The notes: generated by a model not told the origin, from the sequence alone. A stretch of 64,000 bases of DNA from Coffea arabica (GCF_036785885.1 NC_092312.1:20974001-21038000), one strand, 5' to 3'. Positions 26,917-40,472 are shown, counted from the stretch's first letter. Numbers and translations: made by a program.

Positions 26917-29900
26917 TTATTCTGGAATATCTTCATCAGGTTGTATTACAGTCAGTAAGGCGTACTTTACCCTGAGTGAGATCCTACCCTTCTCAACCAT
27001 CAGTCTTGCACCTGAAACAACCCAATACCCAGGAGTTTCTTGTGGCCCTCTTGTCATCTCGGTTGTGTCAACAAATTTCAGCAGTTTAGGCGCCTGTACA
27101 GGAACAGGAGGGCCACCAGGGTAAACAGCAGAGTTTATGTTCACATCAGCTGGCTCTGGAGGTGGCTTTGAAACAGATGTAAAATGATGACTAATCAGAG
27201 TTGATATAAGTCCAGATTTACGTGCCAATCCCGGGGATCCATCCCATTCAGGATGTTTTACGACAGTGGCCCCCAGAACAGTTGAGAAACGAAGTCGTAA
27301 GAAAAGAATATTTTTGAACCCATAATCCCTGACTTGTAACTGTGCTCCAGTTACAATAGAGAGATCCTCATCAGATTCAACAGGAGCTGTACATACATGA
27401 GAGAAGTTCTTCCACTGAATCTTTTCAAAGTATTTACGATCACAAGACTCATGGAGGAAATTCCCATTTGGATCATCCACGAGTTGGAAAATTTTGGGTA
27501 GAGATGAGAGATGCTGCAAGTGTATGGCCAAGCGATTGCTCCTTTTACCCTCAAGAAACAGTCGAAGACCAGTCACAGGCCTTTTGCCTACGTCAACCTG
27601 AATGATTAATATCAAATTACCATTGGAAGAAAGCACAACATAATTCACCAAGAACAAAAGCAGTGATTACTGAAAAGATATGGATAAGTCACTTTCTTTT
27701 CCATTTCTTTACTACTTATTTTCCAGAAAACCATTCCAGCAGAAACATATGGTTTTTCTCAAATAGTTTCTGTACTATCAGCACAACAAACCAGGTCTCA
27801 TGCCATATCAACAAGGCTTTTGTAAGCAACAAATAAGAAATGAACTTGGGGAAAGAGATTTGCATCAGCAGATATTTTCATGTACAGACAATTGGTTGGC
27901 AAGAAGTTGAAAAATATTAGAGCAGTAATCCTTGTTGTTCACTGCCTGTGTTCCAGCACTGCACTATTACTGCCATTCTCTTCCTCCTCCCTCCATGCAT
28001 TAGAATTTATAATATGAAGCCATGTAAAAGAATACATAGACGTATGGTTAAAATTATGTTCAGGATGCTATCAAGTGCTTCTAAATGGTACACCTCTTGA
28101 AATAAGAGAAGATTCAGAACTGGTAAGCTTGATACATTTATCAAGAAATTGGACACCAAGTTTTCAGCCAAAATTGCAGACTAATAAATACCAAAGGCAG
28201 CAAAACACAAGGAAGTCTCTGTGAGAAGACACGGCATTCTTTTCTGTTTCTATTTCCATTTAGTTGTTCTTTCTTTTTTTTTTTTTGGGTGTGGTGGGGG
28301 GTTTGGGAGGGAAGAAAATAGTCACCCTTCTACATACTGCAACTTTATAATATAGTATGTACGGAAGGATTCAGCTCTTTTTGGTACTTGTTGAAGCTAC
28401 ACTAAGATACAAATTAAAGGACAGCTGGGAGGGGCATAAAATCAGGCAGTCTATAAGAAACCGAAGGAGAGTCAAACTAATAAGTAAAAACACTTTACCA
28501 GAGCAGTGTTTACGTAGAGCTTGGGACCCATTAAACTAAACTGCAGGGAAGCTGTGCTTTGCTGCCTCCTCTGTGGACCAAGAGGAAGGTCACTGAACAC
28601 AGGAGCCCACTGCCTAGGCAACTGGAATTCCAAAAATTGATGAAGTTCTTCAATAGGTGGTTTATCTGCAAACAGAAGCAGGAAAGAAGATGCATCAGAA
28701 TTCATATATGCTCAAGTAGGTCTAGGAAGAGATGTAGAAGACAATTATGTCCTGCCCAACCCTTTGGTGCTTCTATACTCCCCCAGTTGTTTTTTCGCCC
28801 TTTTCTTCAACAACTTAAGACTCTGTTGGATCAGTCACCAGCTTGCCACTCACAGGAGCTCAAAAGCAATCTGTCTTGAAGGAAACAACCCTCCCCTTTT
28901 ATAGTCTCATTGAAGAAAATGTTTGAATAATCAAATGACTGAAAAATATGAAATCACAGGGTACCCCTATAGGTGTTTAAAATAGCCTAAAGCAAAAGAT
29001 GCTAGATCTTACTTACATCTCAAATATAGATTAATGGCATGGATCAAAAATCCACTTCCACGGACTCCATTTAATAGGGATGTTACTGGAATGAATGACA
29101 TTGAAATCACATCAGGCTCCAATTGCACAGTTTGTAACCACTCATTATGACTGAAGTTTTTATTGTCATTTCCACCTCTCCTCTTGCAAATGCTAACAAT
29201 ATCCTGCAATTTTACATTCAATTAACAAGTCCCAAATTGCTTATATGCTAGAAGGCAGCAAGTAAACAGATTTCAAACTGGCATCTGGAAGACTTACGTC
29301 CTTATGTGAGTAAGAACTTGATGTCCCACTATTTGCAAATCTTAGTCGTTGTTCCCGGACTTCAAACTGCAAAAATGAACAATTCAACAAGGTTTCAATG
29401 AATTAAATATTCAGATTAATTGCCACCACCCCTTCCCCCCCCCCCCACCCCAAAAAAAAACAGAGAGAGAGAAAAAAATACAAGGGGTAACACAAATTCT
29501 TTATCTATCTTGATAAATAGGATGATATTACAAGTGGGCACATTAGTTATGACCCATGCATGCTAAACAAGGCAACCCCTGATGAGCTCCACTAAATTAC
29601 ATAGGAAAAGAAGTGTGTGAAAACTCTATGCAATCCGCTTATTCTTGGTTTATCTAGCACATGCCTGATTGCAACAAAAACCTTTTTTATGGTAATCGCC
29701 ATAAAAGAACTGGCATCAAATTGAATGGATTAACCCAATTCTTTGGTTCTCTCAACTGGTAATCAGTTCGTGAGGAAGCAAATTGCTAGGGTGGTTTGTT
29801 GGGTAGTTATCGTATTAGTTTGCTTGAACTCATGTGATTAGCATCCATCTTCAGTGGCCTCAAAGACCAATTTCAGTTAATTTAGCCAGATGAAAGAAAT

Positions 29901-31893
29901 AAATGCCCGTTTACACCAGAATTCTTCTGTATGGGAAGTTGCCAGAAGAGTAAAAGATCTTATTTCTAAACCTTCTCATTGTGGTATGCTTTTTCAGACT
30001 CTGTTCCATATTTTCCACTTGCATCTAAAAACCTTTTATCAGCCATAGCCTTCAATCTTTTCTGCACATCAGCAGGTTGAAGCGATGAAGAATGCTGCTG
30101 CTTCATGTATACTACATCCCTCCCACCCATCTTCACACCAACAATAACATGGGTGCCAAATTTTTCAATGAACCTGTTAAAGTAGATGAAAAATATATTT
30201 AGCATGAAAAGAGCTTCTAGCAAAGATTAGGACATGGAACATAAAACAAGATAACATGAAGAGGTCGATGCTCATAACCTACACATGACAAGTGAAGAGT
30301 TCTCTCCCTCCTCTTACCCCAGCTTTGATTAACAGATGTTGGAGTTTCCCCAAGGAAACCCTCAGCCATGTATCAAAGAGATTTGGCCCCATAGATGCAT
30401 CTCTTAAACAAAGAAGTGGAAATAGTTCACCTTCTTTTAGTTTGATAATACGTAACCCAATATAACCTTAACTGCTTTCATACTAATCAAAGGTTTAATC
30501 TATCTCACATGCAGATAGTAATGTTCCACAGTTTCACTCACACGTAGACTGGAAATAAACTATGGCCATGCAATTGGTAGTGAGGAAGTCGGAAAACAAG
30601 GCAATCATTGCACAGATTGTGTCACAGGTTAAAAGTAGTTTCATAAACTTGAGCACAAACACAAAGTTTGTGCAAGCTATATCTGAATATAAAGTTTGCA
30701 AAAATTGTTTTTTGTACCAGATGTAAACACAATAGGTGATGTTGACATCAAAACCCCCTTCCTGGAGGGGCATTTCATCTCACAACCTCCCCCCAACAAC
30801 CAACCAAAAGAGAAAAAAAGAAAAAAGAGAAATACTTCAGTGAATGAAAGGATCAAACCTACAATACCAGCCTGGATATATACAGAAACAGTAGGTCCAC
30901 ACATAACACACAAAGAAAAAAGGGAATGAAAGTGCTGCCTTGCAAGTTGTACCTAGCTAGTGCAGCAGGTTCCCATGATGACGGAACTTCTTTCTTCACA
31001 TGATCACACAGCACCAGCTGAGATTTTTCTAAAGCAACTGTATAAAGTGTGATGAATACTCCATCAAAAGCAAGAGTTTTTGTATAGGCCGCATCTTTCT
31101 GCCAGCAACTAGAAAACTCGAACATGGCATTGAAGAGTCCACAAGGGATTTTACCGGTCAATGACAACTCCTGGTTGAATTGTTCCGACATCTGATGATA
31201 AACATGAAGTGTGTAAATACAAAAGAGAAAATCTGTAAATTTTGATCAAAAAACATAAAAATAAAAGGAAAGTAAAATAACTTGTCCTGATGATGACACA
31301 ATAAAGTAAGTACAGAGAATCCAAATAAAACGAAAACACTAGTTTCAGTTCTGATTAAAAAAAAAAAAAATTTGTCCTCATATGAATTATAACTTCAACT
31401 AATGGCCAAATTTGGCTGAGTGTAGGAAGATCAGAAAGTTCACCCCAACTAATCTAACAAAAAAAATTGCATGGCAAATATAATGCACAATCAAATGTAA
31501 CATTCTTCAGCGCTGACACATCTAATTTAGCATGAACACAAACTGAACTCAAACACGAGAAAAAGTTACCGCATATATCAATAACAAATGGAAAACGTAG
31601 GAAGAACGGTGAAAGTATGCAAGTATTCAGAGAGATATTACTTGCTGAAAAGTAAGAACATCGGAGCGAAACCGGGTGCGTTCTCCTTTATCACATTTGA
31701 TCGATTTTGGCACATCAGATATCAAAATTCCGCCTGGGAGTACGACATCTTGACCTTGATCTTGATCAATTGCAATCAGCTGCGAATCCCCTTTGCAGTA
31801 TTTGAGCCTAAGATCTACAGATACATCATATCCACGCCCAATTGACTGAATCGCAACTTTTGCTGCTTCTGGAGCTGAGAGCTTAAGTGCCAT
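26917..31893 (-). CDS. MACPF domain-containing protein (CAD1/NSL1 family, At4g24290-like)
   Basis: Seven coding exons in transcript order, 31893-31642, 31191-30953, 30173-29972, 29366-29298, 29203-29017, 28665-28499 and 27597-26917, give 1797 nt and 598 residues with every phase consistent. The N-terminus is MALKLSAPEAAKVAIQSIGR, with YDVSVDLRLKYCKG next. The MACPF core includes FSSCWQKDAAYTKTLAFDGV and the family signature FIEKFGTHVIVGVKMGG. Later conserved blocks are CKRRGGND, NEWLQTVQLEPDVISMSFIP, PPIEELHQFLEFQLPRQWAP, TGLRLFLEGKRSNRLAIHLQ and GYWVVSGARLMVEKG. Plant members (CAD1, NSL1) restrain salicylic-acid-dependent cell death. This gene is closest to the less-studied At4g24290 branch. 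No signal peptide is seen. Confidence 0.95.
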
Positions 31894-32730
31894 TGCTTAA
31901 AACATCCTTCTCTTCAAGAACAGGAATCAAAGCCCAAGAATTACAGCGCAAATCCTTGCTCCTGTTCCCAGTTTAAGCCGAGTTCAACAATAAATCAAAA
32001 TGTCGAGAATGTAAAAACTCTGTTCGTATAAGTTTCTTCACTCAGATTTTCCTTGAATTGTTACCAATTGTTTTGCTATTGAACTCAGTAGTATGCTTAA
32101 ATTCGAGAGCCTTTGACCTAATACAGTTCCGGGACTCCCAATTTTCAAGCTCAGCCTTGTCAATATCTATTCTTGCACATACCACGGGAGAAATTCTAGA
32201 GCAAAATTGGAAATTTAGCTAAAATAAATGAAGGTATAAATTGAGCTAATTCTCAAAAAACACACCTGCATAAATTTATCCCCACCTATAATTTAGCAAC
32301 AGGCCAGAAAGAAAATATCAGAAAGAAAGCATGCTAGTATAGAAATGTTGGAGCTGGGTGGTTTCAATAATGGCAAGTGGTTGGAAAAACTTAAAAGCCC
32401 AATGAGAATTTTTTTGGAATTGGGAGCTGAAAGTGAAAACCCTAGACACTGCCCAACAAATTGAAGTCAGCTCAGATCTAGAGACACGAGAGTTGAGACT
32501 CAACAGTCAAGACTACTAATAAAGGGCAAATTTTTTTTTTTTTTTTTGACTGAGATTTTCCATTAGTTTTCATGTGTTAAAGTTTTTGGTCCTATATTTT
32601 TTGGGGCAAATATAAGAGATTAAAATCAGCGTTCGAACATTTCAGTGTTGGATGCAAATGAATCTAATCAATTCAAACATTTCAGTGTTCAAGCTTAGAA
32701 CTCTAGTACGAGTCCTAATTAATTAAATAA

Positions 32731-32886
32731 GAGTGTTCGAACCACCCGTCTTTAGATTGGTGGCCACCACCAATGCATTAAAGTATGATAGGGTGTTCAA
32801 ACTATTCTACAATGTATTTAAGAGTGTTCGAACCACCAGTTTTTGGGTTGGTGGCCACCACCAATGCATTAAAACATGGTAGGGTG
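32731..32886 (+). repeat. Two-copy ~65-bp repeat with a GGTGGCCACC palindrome
   Basis: Units at 32731-32795 and 32822-32886 both run from GAGTGTTCGAACCACC through GGTGGCCACCACCAATGCAT to TAGGGTG, with a few substitutions. A 26-bp spacer separates them. Confidence 0.75.
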
Positions 32887-33849
32887 GGAGGTAAGGATGC
32901 GTAGTGCACTCGTTTAGTTCGATGATGGTTTAGTCCCTTCCAAATTCTCTTCAAATCCTCCCCCTCCCCCTAATATAGGAATCTATTATATTGACTAAAA
33001 AATAAATGTTCGAACTTTGTATTCTTGTATTCAAACATAGTATAGTATTCAAATTTATTTGATTATTCTAATGAATTTGAAAATTTGTTCAACTTTTGAG
33101 TTATTTAGCATTGAGTTGATTTCACTAGTTAATAGATCAAATTCAATTGAGATCTTATTAAGTTCAGTACGATTGAAATATCTATTAGATTGATTCATCT
33201 TTCAGTCTCGTCCCTGTTCTATGGCTAACTATAATTCTATCTATTCCCTTTTTATACCTAACCAAAACTCTATCTATTTTCAGAAAGTGCACTGAAATTT
33301 TTTATTCTATATATTATGTGATGAAAATGGAATTGATGCATAAAAAAAAGATTTTGAGTAATAAAATATCTTTTTATCAAATTTTAATACTAAATCAATA
33401 ATAGTATATTGAAAAGGATTGGACTGAAGTTAGAAAGTCGAGGTAAAACTGGTAAACCAGAGACCAGGACAACGGCAGTAAACGTCAACTAGCAGCCTTG
33501 CATATATCCATTTGCGTGTTCAACGGGAAGTGGCTGACGGCGACGTGTAATGTAGAACTTATGGACCGGGTAATTTACCATGTTGTTTCTCTCTAATCGT
33601 GCATGCATTTGATTCAGCAAAGTCGCATGCAAGACCATTCAACGTATGGAATGTGTGGTCGTGTTGTGTGCGTGGGTTGGGGGGGCGGAGTTGGAGAAAT
33701 CGGGAGAGAATGTAGTGAAAGATTTTAAACTCAAACGATGGAGTGATTTGCCAAGAAAAAGTGCAAGTGAAAAAATTTATATTAATTTTTTTTATATACA
33801 TTTATTATTTTAAAAAAGTATAGCAGTCGACTATATTAGGTAGCCTAAA

Positions 33850-33993
33850 GGGATAATTTCAGAAACATCTCTTGAGAATTTCAAGAAATGTTATAAAATA
33901 ATTAATCTCAAAAGAGATTAGTGTAATTTTTGAAATTTGAAAGAAAGTCAATAAATAGCCAAAAATCTCAGGAGAGGTTTCTGAAATTATCCC
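33850..33993. mobile_element. MITE with GGGATAATTTCAGAAAC ends
   Basis: The left end GGGATAATTTCAGAAACATC is mirrored by GGTTTCTGAAATTATCCC at the right (one mismatch). The element is about 144 bp. TAAA flanks it on both sides (33846-33849 and 33994-33997), possibly a short target duplication. No ORF. Confidence 0.7.
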
Positions 33994-35148
33994 TAAAAAG
34001 AAATGTTAGAGAAGGTAAAGAAACAAGATTGCTATAGTGAATGGAAAATGACCGTAGAAATTGGAGTGAGTGAAATTTACAGGCGAGCGCAAAGGCACTG
34101 TGCGATTTGGTGACGATTCAGTCATCTCCAGATTCCCTATTGATCCATTTATGTCCACCCCTTTTCCTTAGTATAGAGTTGGAGTAGATTTAGAATATAA
34201 ATTATCACGTCCATAAAAAAAAAGGAAGAAAAACGAATGGAGTTAAAATGAACTAGTTTAGTTCAAAAGTTGTGAAAATTACGTAGTAAATGTACAATGA
34301 GACTTAACAACTAAATTTATTGCTAAAGGACTGCACGAATGCATGTGAGTAGGTTTGGATAAGAAACCCATGAAAATATCCACCTTAACATTGTTTTGTA
34401 AAGTAGGTTGGGCAGCTTAAACCATTTTCAAAATTTTGAATTGGCTACCATATTTTTGGATCATAGACTAGTTCGATTTTCTTGATTTCCCATTGTTTTT
34501 TTTTTCGATATTTTTTAAACAACCCTGGAATTCATTTGTTTTAGGTAACGTGGGAGGTAACTATTTATCTAATTTTGATAGCAATCAAGAACACGTGGCC
34601 TTGTAGTCTTTGCTTTAGAGTTGGCATAAGTCGACTATAGAAAGTGATTATAAAAAATAATGAATATCAGCAATAAACTTATCTTTGATAAATTATAGAT
34701 TTCAACTTCTTTTGACTATCAAGAAATTTATAATCCAAATACAAAAAATTTTAAAAATTAATTATCTAAAAATCAAAATCTATAAAATGAATTAAAATAA
34801 ATAATCGAGAACAAGTCCATAGCCTTAAAATCTGCCCACAGTCGAGTGGAGCAGCAGTGAGCCAAGACCAGTATCGTAACGGGTTGGGCCGCAATACTGT
34901 CTGATAAAATCAGTCCGTAGCCTTAAACGCACTTGTTGTATGGATGAATGGAAAAAGAAAAAGGTGCAGTACATTGCTGTCGCTTGGCTGATAGCCTGTA
35001 TCAATATATTTCTTGGTCTTTCAGGTATATTAGAGGCACACAGCTCCAAGTCTGGTCCATGGGCTTTATCCGGAATTTGAAAGGGGGACACGATATAATT
35101 TTTTTTTTTCTCAGTGACATAATTATCTGCTAAAGTGACATGAATTTT

Positions 35149-35370
35149 AGGGTAATTAAAATTTAAAAATTGAAGTCTGAAATCTAAATTCGTTAAATTA
35201 TGAAGTATTAAATCTACTGCATTTGAGTACATATCACATTCAATGATAAGTAAATAGATTATCATTTAATTAATTCAAATGTTTAATTTTTAGTTATCAA
35301 ACGGTCTGAATATATTAAGATCTGAATTCATTAAATTTAAATATTGAATTGGATAAGTAAACAGGGCCTT
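35149..35370 (+). mobile_element. AT-rich MITE, TTTGATA family, copy C (internally deleted)
   Basis: It shares with copy A (11243) the blocks AAATCTAAATTCGTTAAATT, GCATTTGAGTACATATCAC and ATCAAACGGTCTGAATATAT. The central part is missing. The sequence GCTAAAGTGAC occurs on both sides, which may reflect a flanking duplication. Confidence 0.6.
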
Positions 35371-35756
35371 AGTTGCTAAAGTGACGTAATTATCTCCTAA
35401 CGAACTTAAAAAGTATTCAATCTCATATTAATGTAGCTTTTCATAAGTAGGATTCCAAACCATCAAATCTAACTTAGGTGTTTGGTTTCGTAATTTGCTT
35501 TCCCTCTCTTCTTGTAATTACCTTTTAGACCAGTCCACTTAAACATGATCTCTGAACAGTATTGTTGGAATTAAAAAGGTTCACAAAATTTGATTAATCC
35601 ATTTATGAGGTTATACTTCTTTTGAGAAATCTCTGAATGTCTTTGTGATGCGACACAAAAACATTTGCGGTTTAACCCAACAAATCAAAGTTTAATGGCT
35701 AAGGAAAACGTTCACTATTTCAACAAACTTGGTGCACTAAGTAGCACTAGTAAAAC

Positions 35757-38700
35757 TGTGAGGCCCCAGTTCGTTCTACGTTGATATATTCATTAATTGG
35801 GCGGTAACGTTTGGTTTTGGGAGTATTTCGAAAACCCTAAGTAGGGATTAAGATTTAAACCCTAAGTTCCGGTTAAGATTGAAAACCCGTTTTCCTACAT
35901 TTTCTTTATTAGAAAATTCCCCAGATAATTTTTATTGAGTAAATAGAGTTTTTAGATGATTTTTCTAGTATTAGTTAGTTTTTGAGAAATTAAGAACGTA
36001 TATCGGACGTGGGACCCACTAGTGCGAAAAGTTCGGAAAAATTCGGCCAATTAGGTTAAATTCCGGATACTGTGTAAAATTTATCGGGTGTTAAGAGATA
36101 AGTAGAGTGTGTGAAATGAGTGATGTGAGAGAGAAAAGGAAGATAAGAATGCATTAATGAGTGTGACAAGTGTCACAATATGATTGGTTGGACTTTAAGA
36201 ATTACTATTCACAATTTTGACTTTTTTGACCAAAGGTTAAATATCTCAAAAATCATTCAAAATTCACCATTTTTCTCTCCTTGGTGGCTGGCTCTCTAAG
36301 CTCAAAGAAGGGAGAAAATTTTCCATCTCTCAAGCTTCCATAAGCTTCAATCTTCCATAAACAAAAGCTTAGACTAGATTTCACTCCATAAAATCTTATC
36401 TTCTAGTGCTAGTAAGGGTTGTGGTGAAGTTTGTTTGAAGGTCTAAGGTGCCCAACATCTTCCTCTCTCTTGGTTCTTGGTAAGTGAAGCTTGAAACACC
36501 CTACTACACCTAATGATGCTTATGTTGTGCTTATTAGTGATAAGAGTGCTGAAATTTCTGGTTTTAATCTTGGTTTGAAGTGATTTGGTGAAGTTTTCCA
36601 TTTTATGATGATTTTTCTGGTTTAATTGGATTATGATGGTGTGGTTGAATATGATGAATGGTAATAGCCTATAATGACTCTAGTGAGTGTGAAATGTGGA
36701 TAAATGCAACCAATTTTGGATTTGGTGTGAAAATTGAAAAGTTAGGGTTCCTAAATCCCCAATTCTGTCCGGTTTTGGATCATAGGGTTAGAGGCAGAAT
36801 TTGACTTTGCTCAAAACATGAAAGTTGTAGGTATTGATGTGTTTGAGGTGCCTACAAAATTTCAGGTTATTTGGATTAATGTAGAATGAGATATGACGAA
36901 ATTACTGTAACTGTTCTACTTTGGTCAGAATGCGAAAACTGCGTTGGTATTTGGCTATTTTGGCTAGAATTAGTTTGGATTTTGAAGTTGGTGTCTTCTG
37001 ATGCAATGTAGCTGGATGTCTTATCTAACATATGCCTTTGGAATTTCGGCATTTGGACTTGTATAGACTAAGTTATAGTCATTACAGTTTTATGTGATTT
37101 GCAAACCTGTTTTGGTAATTCTGGATTTGTATTTTGCATATTTGACCTAGTTGTGCTAGGATTTGGACTGAGTGGCCTTCTACATTGTTGTACCCCTGTT
37201 CCTTAGCTTCGAAACGGTGGGTCTTACACCCCCATCCGATAACCGTAGTGAATTTGGTGCCATTACCGCATATTGAGGTCAAATACGGTTTGTGATTCTA
37301 GTACGTTTTTGGAAAGTTTATGGCTGGAACTTTGGCTTCACATTTGACTGAGTTACAAGCTGTTTGGGCTTCTGACCAAAACACCAAACTTATAGCCCTA
37401 TATCAGAGCTTTCTAACGCCCTTGGAATTTCATGAATCGGATTTATAAAACCTGAGATATAGCCGAACAAACAAGGCCTGCCCGTGAAAATGACCAGAAA
37501 TCTGTTTTGGTCCTGATGACCAATTTCCGTTCCGAATTTGGATTTCCGACCTTCATGAAAGTTGTTCCATTTGGAATGAACTATCTAACTGCCAATTTTC
37601 AGCTCTTTTGACCATGTGTAGCATAGAAAACAGTTCGTACTCAAAACTGACCATTTGTGCATTGGCCAGATTTCGTAAGTGATTGTGTTTGGTTCATTTG
37701 GGACTAAAGCCTCCAGTTTCAGTTCTGGATGTCTTCATAACAGTTGTTGTTCATCCTTTAAGCTTCGATTTGGCATCTCATCCGCCTTAATCCGATATTC
37801 GTAGCTCAACTTATGGGTGAACTAGAAATGAGTATCAAATCTGCCGTTTGCCGTTTCCGCACGCGTGCGTGTGCCCTTTCCGTACTTGCGTGTGCCGATG
37901 TTGCTGTTTTATTTGTTTTGGGCACGTTAGTGGCCGTTTATGACATCATGTGATGCAATCTTCTATTTCAGATCGTGGTGAGTTAGGCGGAGCTGGTGGG
38001 CCCTACTAGCGAACACGCACGAAGTGATTTTCACGTTTGTACTACTTTTGTACTTTGTGTAAGTATTCAAGCCGGTTTGGTGTGTTTTCTTTGCTATGTG
38101 TTTGAGATATGTGAAAAGGGCACTTAGGCGAGAGTGTACTTTATCGCACTCGACCTAAACCCTAATTTGAATGTATAATTGTACTTGGCATATGTATATG
38201 AACCTTTTGGAACCAAAACCCTTGAGCTTGTGGCTCGGGGCGACTTTCGAATAAAGTTTGTGAAGTTTGCAAAGTTTGTGATTTTGAATAATTTTGTGAA
38301 GTTTGTGAGTTTGGGGCGAACTCTTGACCTGGTTGGACTATTCGAGCCGGTTAGGGTTTGGTCGAACGCAGTCCAACTTAGTCTGAGGTCACCAAGTTTG
38401 TAGGTTCATTTTATGAACCAATTTTGTGAATCCGGTTCACCGAGAAGGTGACCAAGTTTGTGACCCGAGCTTGTGATTCAAGCTCAAGTTTGTGATTTCG
38501 TTCGCCCGGGCAAGTTTGTGAGGTGACTGGCCAGTGAGGGTGATAAGGTGTCGGTGGGTGTACAAGTGAAGTTCTACGGACTATTATTTGCGGTCGACGG
38601 AGTGTCGGCAGGAGATCACGCATGGCACATGAGTTGGCTTTGGAGCCACCTGTATCCTTATTATGTGATGTTACTTTTCTACTTTTGCTTTACTCTTATT

Positions 38701-39043
38701 GTGTAACTGTTACGTGAAATTTATGCTTTCGCCCCTGTTTACTTACTAAGCATATAGCTTACCCCATTCCTTTTGTTTTCCTTAGCAGGGGCCGACGCGG
38801 GGACTTTTGGCTCGTATACTAGTATAGTAAGATTGGCTTGTAATAGTTGAACAGTTAGGATGTTTGTTTTTGTTTTGGTGGTTTGACTCGATACTTTTGG
38901 AGAATGTAATTATAACTCTTTTGAGATTGTATATATTGTATTTAGTGCTCTTTCGAACTTTAAGTTTTGAGTCCTGGCGCGAGTTAGGCAGGCGGCCCGC
39001 CGATACCCTTGGGTTCGCCCTTGGGAGAAGTGGGGTCGTCACA
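35757..39043 (+). mobile_element. Solo LTR (3287 bp), probably Ty3/Gypsy
   Basis: It starts TGTGAGGCCCC and ends GGGGTCGTCACA, that is, TG...CA ends forming a short inverted pair. A perfect 5-bp target duplication, AAAAC, lies at 35752-35756 and 39044-39048. There is no internal gag-pol, primer-binding site or second LTR in the window, so this is a solo LTR left by recombination between the two LTRs of a full element. LTRs this long occur in some plant Gypsy lineages (for example Tekay/Del or Ogre); the superfamily is an inference because no coding domain is present. Confidence 0.85.
38245..38525 (+). repeat. Dispersed AAGTTTGTG motif array within the solo LTR
   Basis: AAGTTTGTG or a close variant recurs about eight times in this stretch of LTR, first tightly spaced (38253-38312), then looser (about 38390, 38450, 38485 and 38511). 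GTGACC and GTGATT often follow. Confidence 0.65.
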
Positions 39044-39048
39044 AAAAC

Positions 39049-40472
39049 AACCACTAGCTCTTGGGCTGCTGGCCACCACCAGGCTCTTAAAGCTTTGGTG
39101 ACCAAAATGCCACTCTTGTGGCTTTGCTTCAAATCCAAATGGGTGCGCAGTGCACCAGTCTGGTTCGGTTATGGTTCTGTCTCCATCAGTCTCCGTAGGT
39201 TCACTTGGACCTCTCCCTAGTTAGAGTAGGAGTAAAAGTAGGGATGACAAGTGACAAAAAATAATAATAATAATACTAATAAAACTGTTTGATAATTTAA
39301 ATACTTTTAGAGCTTATTGAAATATTTGAGAAAATATGTGATAAGAATATTCCTATATGATAGATATGTAGTTAAGCTTTGTTTGGACAGCAATTTTTCT
39401 TCGCTATGTTTTCCGTAACACATTTCTCTATCACCTTTTTACTTCACATATATCAAATTGTTACAGTAATTTTTCTACAAAAAATATAGGAAATGCAATC
39501 TAAACAAGGCCTTAGTTTTCTGCATAGATAATTTATATTATTAATATATATATATATTCATAAAATTTCTGCTAGAACACGAGCCCGTTTAATTTTGAAT
39601 TGCTATTTTTAAGAATATTTTTAGAAAAATATATTTTAATAATTTAATATATATGAGATAAAAAGATATTTGATAGATGTGTTTATGTAAAAATGTAATA
39701 TTTTCTATTAATTTTTTTTTCCGAACCAAAAACTACGAGAACATGAGAGTGTTGGGTTTCCACGAGGTGAATAGTATTAGTGCATCCTTTTGTAATTGCC
39801 AAAATGTGCGGGGTTGAAATGTAATTTACTCAATGTAGTAAGAAAGAAGAAACCCCGTTTGATGCTTCGTTCTTGCTACTTCCCTTCCCCAAAACGAGAA
39901 GAGAAACATACCCCGGGGCTTTCATCACTGATCCAATCGCAACACTCACTCCGCTGAGAGAAATCATTTCCCTCTTTATAAGATCTCTCAAATACCTTTT
40001 GGTTTTCGTTTCCCTCTGCAGCAGCAGCGGCGGCAGCAACTTCTCTGGTAAGTTATCGACTTGTACCTAGTGTATAACATCTTCCTAATTAAGCCAATTC
40101 TATCTTTTTTCTTTTTAATTTAAAGCTGGATCTTGTTGAATTACTTTTTAGATCTGGGGTTTTTGATGCTCCGATCTGTTCATGATTCTTCAGTCGTTGC
40201 TACATCTTGCACCAAATTCGATTAATTTCACTCACTAGTTTCTACAACTCGTGTTAATTGGTCCTTGCATTCTTTGGAACAATGCCTTCTCAGTGCGTGA
40301 TATTGCATTGCAAGCTTTTCGTTGGTCGTCCGTTTATGTTCGTTAAATGATCTGGATTGATCTTTTGTTCGTTGTTTTCGCTGAGTTTTAGCTGGTTTGG
40401 TGTTTCAGAGGTGAAACAGGAACCATTTCCGAGAATTTGAACCTGTGGAGGGCGGAATTCGAGAGGACCAAA
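39049..40472 (+). promoter_or_regulatory. Upstream region and non-coding first exon of the delta-COP gene
   Basis: 39049-39830 is AT-rich with a MITE at 39375-39513. A non-coding first exon probably ends at 40047, with donor GTAAGT after CTTCTCTG and a GCAGCAGCGGCGGCAGC stretch before it. A second exon begins near 40409 after TTTCAG and ends with the start codon. The transcription start is not resolved. Confidence 0.55.
39375..39513. mobile_element. MITE, TTTGGATTGCAA-related family
   Basis: AAGCTTTGTTTGGACAGCAA at the left is mirrored by TGCAATCTAAACAAGGCCTT at the right, with the internal motifs TTCACATATATCAAATTG and TTACAGTAATTTTTC. About 140 bp. Confidence 0.65.

Larger units (their letters stand above)
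31894..35756. other. MACPF promoter region and gene-free DNA
   Basis: The leftmost few hundred bases are the likely 5' UTR and promoter of the MACPF gene (minus). Further right are a two-copy 65-bp repeat (32731-32886), a MITE (33850-33993) and a shortened AT-rich MITE (35149-35370). No other gene is seen. Confidence 0.5.

Noticed and set aside
35757-39043. Open frames inside the solo LTR (for example 38782-39138 minus and 38864-39220 plus)
   Set aside because: They overlap on opposite strands, have no gag or pol motifs and cross the LTR end; LTR sequence explains the region.
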